A stretch of DNA of 45,454 bases, from positions 1 through 45,454 of the forward strand of contig CAIQIA010000017.1 in assembly GCA_903871775.1 (NCBI GenBank), written 5' to 3'. The notes under the pieces were generated by a model. The model did not search any database and was not told the DNA's origin. It was given only the letters and a program-made list of their open reading frames with translations. The translations under genes were made by a program, and so were the position numbers. The number at the start of each line of letters is the position of its first letter. Position 1 is the stretch's first letter. The stretch comes from an uncultured cyanobacterium. GTDB lineage: Bacteria; Cyanobacteriota; Cyanobacteriia; PCC-6307; Cyanobiaceae. This document shows positions 45,328 through 45,454 of this stretch, piece by piece.

Positions 45328-45454
45328 GGGGCAGTACCTCTTCAGGGAAGACGAAGTTTTCGTGAGGCTGGTCAGCCGGTGCCATCCAGGCACGCAGACC
45401 TTCGTTCAGAAGGATGTTCTTCGTGTAGAAGGTTTCGAACTCAGGGTCCTCAGC
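45311..45454 (-). CDS. psbD: Photosystem II D2 protein, 3' end (partial)
   Basis: The last 47 codons of D2 are visible, from [23 protein letters not shown] to the stop at 45311-45313; the sequence ends with the conserved [12 protein letters not shown]. The rest lies beyond the right edge. The reading frame overlaps the psbC GTG start by 17 bases, the classical psbD-psbC arrangement of cyanobacteria and plastids. Confidence 0.98.

Overview
The window comes from the chromosome of a high-GC unicellular cyanobacterium of the Cyanobium/Synechococcus (alpha-cyanobacterial, picocyanobacterial) type. The evidence is psbD-psbC encoding photosystem II D2 and CP43, chlL of the dark-operative protochlorophyllide reductase, an Ftn2/ARC6-type division protein, a group 2 sigma factor, and several protein families confined to cyanobacteria (DUF3122, DUF3611, DUF1517, Npun_F0494-like). 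By eye GC is close to 70% throughout, except for the first ~560 bases, which are clearly lower.

Layout. Positions 1-1100 are a decayed accessory segment: an unrecognised open frame running off the edge, the C-terminal part of a MazE-like antitoxin, and the C-terminal ~140 codons of a type I restriction HsdR subunit. It abuts the 3' end of a tRNA-Ala(GGC) gene, the usual place for island insertion. Then come lexA, a small conserved gene, argF and ftsH (1266-5114); a potassium-channel-like protein, a SRAP (HMCES/YedK) protein and an unusual RibD-methyltransferase fusion (5183-8317); a DUF3122 lipoprotein-like gene coupled to a GH116 beta-glucosidase/glucosylceramidase (8292-11326); an SGNH-fused acyltransferase, cobL and a DUF192 gene (11702-15444); an atypical response regulator coupled to nadK, then pheS, surE, DUF3611, ribF, a 55-residue membrane peptide, thiE and thiS (15451-22069); DUF1517, a renalase-like flavoprotein, a second acyltransferase, larB, a methyltransferase and chlL (22134-28058); era, a hypothetical gene, a BI-1 family protein, phoH, rpsP, ffh and ftn2 (28080-35357); pdhA, the sigma factor, nnr(D/E), mnmA and a HupE-like metal permease (35435-40911); a 2Fe-2S ferredoxin, cobQ, an Npun_F0494-like gene, maf, a 33-residue membrane peptide, psbC and the end of psbD (41001-45454).

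Functional themes are core housekeeping and photosynthesis rather than one dedicated system: cobalamin synthesis (cobL, cobQ) with a Ni/Co permease-like gene and larB, flavin metabolism (ribD, ribF), thiamin (thiE, thiS), NAD(P) metabolism and repair (nadK, nnr), and protein targeting/quality control (ffh, ftsH). Gene packing is extreme: many tail-to-tail pairs overlap by 4 to 83 bases, and many same-strand neighbours share ATGA, GTGA or TGATG junctions. I found no phage, insertion sequence or CRISPR array and no clearly new multi-gene system. The points most worth a second look are the RibD-methyltransferase fusion, the response regulator with a degenerate receiver, the decayed defence segment at the tRNA, two unannotated-size membrane peptides, and a perfect dyad over the likely promoter of the HupE-like gene.
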